Source: Heterotrichella gracilis (Eukaryota; Sar; Xanthophyceae; Tribonematales; Xanthonemataceae). Taken from it: DNA of 64,000 bases. Each line of letters begins with the position of its first letter. Positions within the stretch are counted from its first letter, which is position 1. The DNA lies in the NCBI GenBank assembly GCA_032358255.1, contig JAULBX010030486.1, positions 1 to 64,000 of the forward strand, given 5' to 3'. Shown one piece after another: positions 60,816 through 64,000 of this stretch. The translations under genes and the position numbers were made by a program. The notes under the pieces were generated by a model. The model had not been told where the DNA came from, ran no database searches, and was given only the letters and a program-made list of their open reading frames with translations.

Positions 60816-63741
60816 ATGCCTGGGGCCAGCATCGAAGAGCTCATAGACGACCTGCAGCAGCTTGGCAGGTGGGTCAACCTGGACCGCTCTTAATCTATCT
60901 TCGATACACCTGTCCATCCTTCGGTTGCGCCTGTGCCAACACACCACCTGCTTGGCAAGTGCACACTGCGCACCCAACCCACACCCATCCGTCCACGCCA
61001 CAGCACTCAGGCTGCCTCCAAACCAAACCAGGTTCCAAGTGATCTCCAAGATAGGCGATGGAGGCTTTGGTTCGGTGGTCCTGGCAGTGGACAGGAGCCT
61101 CGGCCAGCAGGTAGCTGTCAAGCTGCTGCCCCTGGGCCCAAAGTTCCAGCGCAAGTTTGTTGAGCGGGAGCTCCTCAACCACCGGGTGTTGAACCACCCC
61201 CACAACGTGCAGTTCAGGGAGGTGCTGCTGCTGCAGCGCAGCCTCGCGATCGTGATGGAGTACGTCGCTGGGGGCAACCTCCACAAGTTTGTAAAGGTAT
61301 GCCGGGAAGAGTTGGGCGTCTCCAGGTGTTGGTGCGGCAGCCGGGCTGTACACGGTTGCGGTGTGACTCGCAGTGAATAGCAGGTCTAGAGCATGCGGGG
61401 TGCTTGTACCATCGCACCTTCGTTACCTGTGAGTGGCTCATCCTAAGCAAAGGAGCCTTGGATGCCTCCGGGTCAAAGCTCACTTCCTGCTTTGTTTGGC
61501 AGTCGGTGCACTACATGTCATATACAATTGCAGTTACATGCGCGTCTCAGGGAACGCATCCACTACCAGTGGCCACTGCCGGATCATGCAATGCCACCCA
61601 CCAGTATTTGAATTTGCTGTTCTTGCTGCCCTTCAGGAGAATGGGCCCCTGCCGGAGCCGCTCTCCCGGTGGTTCTTCCAGCAGCTCATCATCGCCCTGG
61701 ACTACTCGCACAGGAAGCTGGGGATCGCAAACCGGGACCTGAAGCTCGAAAACGCCCTCATTGATAACTCCTTCAGCACGCCCATTCTGAAGATTTGTGA
61801 CTTTGGCTATTCAAAGGTGGGCAGGCAATGGTCAATGGCCCATTGAAATCCCACGGCAGGCATTGCATGCCAGGAAAGTATGCAACATCACCGCCAGTGA
61901 TGACCTGGTGTACATGCTCCCATGGCATGCATGTTCAATCAATGGGGGATCTGTAGAGGGCTCAGCAGCCATTGGATGTGGATGCCAAGGTGCATGTGGT
62001 GCATTTGCAGGATTACTTGAAGTCATCTGCCAAGTCCATCGTGGGCACGCCGGCCTACCTTGCGCCAGAGATCCTGCAGCATGCCCAGTACGGATCCACC
62101 TACGATGGTGAGTGGCTCTGGTGGTGCTTGTTCATCCTCCATCTTGGTCGCATGTGGTGACTAGAGCAACATGGGGTGGTTGCAATAATGCATCTTTTTA
62201 TAACCAGTGAACTGGCCCGTATTGTCTTGCTGGTATGCTCTGTCATCTGGCTGCATGTAGCAAATGGTGCTTGAATAGTTGTCATGCTGCGGGTGCGTTG
62301 CGTCCGCATTGCATTGCGTCCTCTGTTAGCAGGGTGTATGTGGGGGTGGTTGGGCGGGGGGCGCACAAAGTAATGTATCACTGTTATTACAAGGTCGGAA
62401 TAACAGGCACTCATACACCAGTAAACAAGAGGGTTACAAGGTAAAACTCGGAGTTAGGTTTTACAATATCCATCCTCATTAGCATGTTACAACATTAACA
62501 TCAGCACAAAATGCGACTACAACACACAATAGTGGAGTACTCGACTCCTAGTCAGAATATTACTGTGATACTGGGTGCAGGTGAGAAGGCAGACATCTGG
62601 TCCTGCGGCGTCATCCTGTTCTGCATGCTGTCCAAACACTTCCCTGTGGGGGTGCAGCTGCACCAAAACCAGCAGGAGACCATGTTTGCAGTGGTGGAGT
62701 CGGTACGCAAGGTAAGTTTATGACTATGTAGCCTGTTCTCAAGGAACACATGGGCATCGCAAAGGTACATCATCATGTGCATTGTGGCCATTCATGCATG
62801 GATGTGTGACATGCTGAATGCCAATCACAGACTTCTGCCAGTGTGGGCTTGGGCAGCAGCACTGGGGTAACGCTTGTGTGATGCAAGATGAAGTACCTGC
62901 TTAAACCCATCTGTATTCCAAGATTAAGCCTTTGCTTTGAGCCTCCTTGCTGCCGATATGCAGTATTGCGCAATACATTGCCGTGCAGCTCTTTAATGAC
63001 CCTCGTGCATGTGCAGCTGAGCCAGGAGTCCATCGATCGAGCCATCAGCCAAGGGCTGCCGCAAGACGTGACCCCACAATGCAGGCAGCTGATGGCGCAA
63101 ATACTCAAGGTGAGGTCCAGCCATGTCCCTGCTGTTGCATGTTGTCAACCACGGCAGGTGCTTCCATCCGCAGCACCATGCTCTGATTATCATCAACAGC
63201 ATGCAGGGGATGGGAGTGCTGCTGACACCTGGCGCAGCATCCAGGACAGTGGTCACAAACACAAGTGGATGTGAACAGTTTTGCAGAGCGGATGTGAACA
63301 TTGCTTTTTTTTGCGGACGTCTGACATGGCTCATGTGCGATGATAGCAGGGGACATGGTGTGCAAGAGGGCAATGTCCTTCCCTTCCCTGCATCCTCCGT
63401 AACCAAGCCAACTGTCCAAGGGCAGGGTGCTTGCAATTTATTCATCTGTGTTTATACCGTATTTATCATGCTTTTCCCCCTGCCAGGTGGAGCCCGGGCA
63501 GCGCATCAACCTGCAGGGCATCATGCAGCACCCCTGGTTCTGCACCTACCTGCCTGACGTGTCGGCCATCAAGGAGCTGCCAGCTGTCAGCACGCAGTCC
63601 GTGCAGGACATCTACAACATCTTGGATGCCGCTGAGAAGGCGATTGCAGCCCTGGGATCAGGTGCACCCATCTCACCGGATGGCCAGGGGCTGCTGGACG
63701 ATTCCTTCACAATCGACTACTCCATGCTCGAGCGGAAATGA
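60816..63741 (+). CDS. SnRK2-like serine/threonine protein kinase
   Basis: Seven exons in phase give 357 aa, the usual SnRK2 length: 60816-60868, 61032-61296, 61637-61816, 62011-62107, 62581-62711, 63017-63109, 63487-63741. Gly loop ISKIGDGGFGSVVLAV, catalytic lysine VAVKLL, catalytic loop ANRDLKLENALID, KICDFGYSK, activation loop SSAKSIVGTPAYLAPEIL, ADIWSCGVILFCML, and HPWFCTYLP before a short acidic tail. DFGYSK plus KS.VGTPAY are typical of SnRK2 stress/osmotic-signalling kinases. The usual HRD is NRD here; the Asp is kept, so activity is likely. The C-terminal tail (LLDDSFTIDYSMLERK) is short with no clear ABA box. Introns lack exon echoes and telomere-like tracts. Confidence 0.9.
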
Positions 63742-64000
63742 ATGCACTGACCATTGTAGGAATTAAGATGGGGATTGCAATATTTTTGAACGTTGTACAA
63801 TGAGTGACTTCGAGCCTGGATGGCGGCTGGCGACAACCTCAGGGCGCTCGTCTAGTGTGCTGACGGGGGGGGTTGGAGTGAAAGAGATAGCAAATTGTTA
63901 CAGCAATGAAATGTGACTTGCTTTTTGGGCCATATTCTTCCCTTGTTTGTTCTGACAGTACGAGTCAGCAGCACACCCACCCATTTTGTGCTGACAGTGT
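63742..64000 (+). other. 3' flank of the SnRK2-like gene
   Basis: Presumed 3' UTR and downstream sequence to the window end. A TGTAA word lies about 20 bp after the stop; in many green algae TGTAA is the polyadenylation signal, but one match is weak evidence. Confidence 0.3.

Overview
The window looks like nuclear DNA of a green alga (Viridiplantae). Genes are cut by many short GT-AG introns. Several products are plant-type: a plastid phytoene desaturase, a SnRK2-like kinase, an MRS2 magnesium channel and an organellar GatB. Many introns carry CCCTAAA/TTTAGGG tracts, the Arabidopsis-type telomere motif. The species cannot be named from sequence alone. Exon coordinates were obtained by requiring GT/GC...AG boundaries, an open and phase-consistent reading frame, and family resemblance. 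No transcript evidence was available.

Layout. 0-12.7 kb is an accessory region holding two CR (Crinkler-RHS-type) genes. They share an N-terminal header exon and its 5' flank but carry different C-terminal modules: a restriction-endonuclease-like segment plus a FunK1-type kinase in the first, and a P-loop NTPase plus REase-fold nuclease in the second. Two LINE fragments, a SINE family with a clean target-site duplication, and several tandem duplications lie in and between them. 12.7-17.7 kb holds exons of an unrecognised minus-strand gene, degenerate coding-like patches and a satellite-like stretch. 17.7-30 kb holds a cyclin Q-like gene (minus), PIG-B, the third mannosyltransferase of GPI-anchor synthesis (plus), and a STE20/GCK-family kinase (minus). 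31.7-39 kb holds one 14-exon gene of unknown function with a Tudor-like stretch and a C-terminal coiled coil. 41-54 kb holds MRS2 (plus), phytoene desaturase (minus) and GatB (minus). 56.9-63.7 kb holds a divergent pair: a protein with a tentative PHPT1/Janus-like C-terminus (minus) and a SnRK2-like kinase (plus).

Two patterns go beyond the gene list. The first is the header swap between the CR genes: two effector-type proteins with the same N-terminal module and different payloads, with mostly amino-acid-changing differences in the header. The second is what I call exon echoes. From about 14 to 48 kb, many introns contain one to four decaying copies of the adjacent exon end together with its splice site, usually interleaved with TTTAGGG/CCCTAAA tracts. 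I saw neither the echoes nor dense tracts in GatB, the PHPT-like gene, the SnRK2 gene or the first CR gene.

The housekeeping genes show no operon-like organisation. They are an ordinary mix of plastid (PDS, probably GatB), ER (PIG-B), ion transport (MRS2) and signalling (cyclin, STE20, SnRK2) functions.
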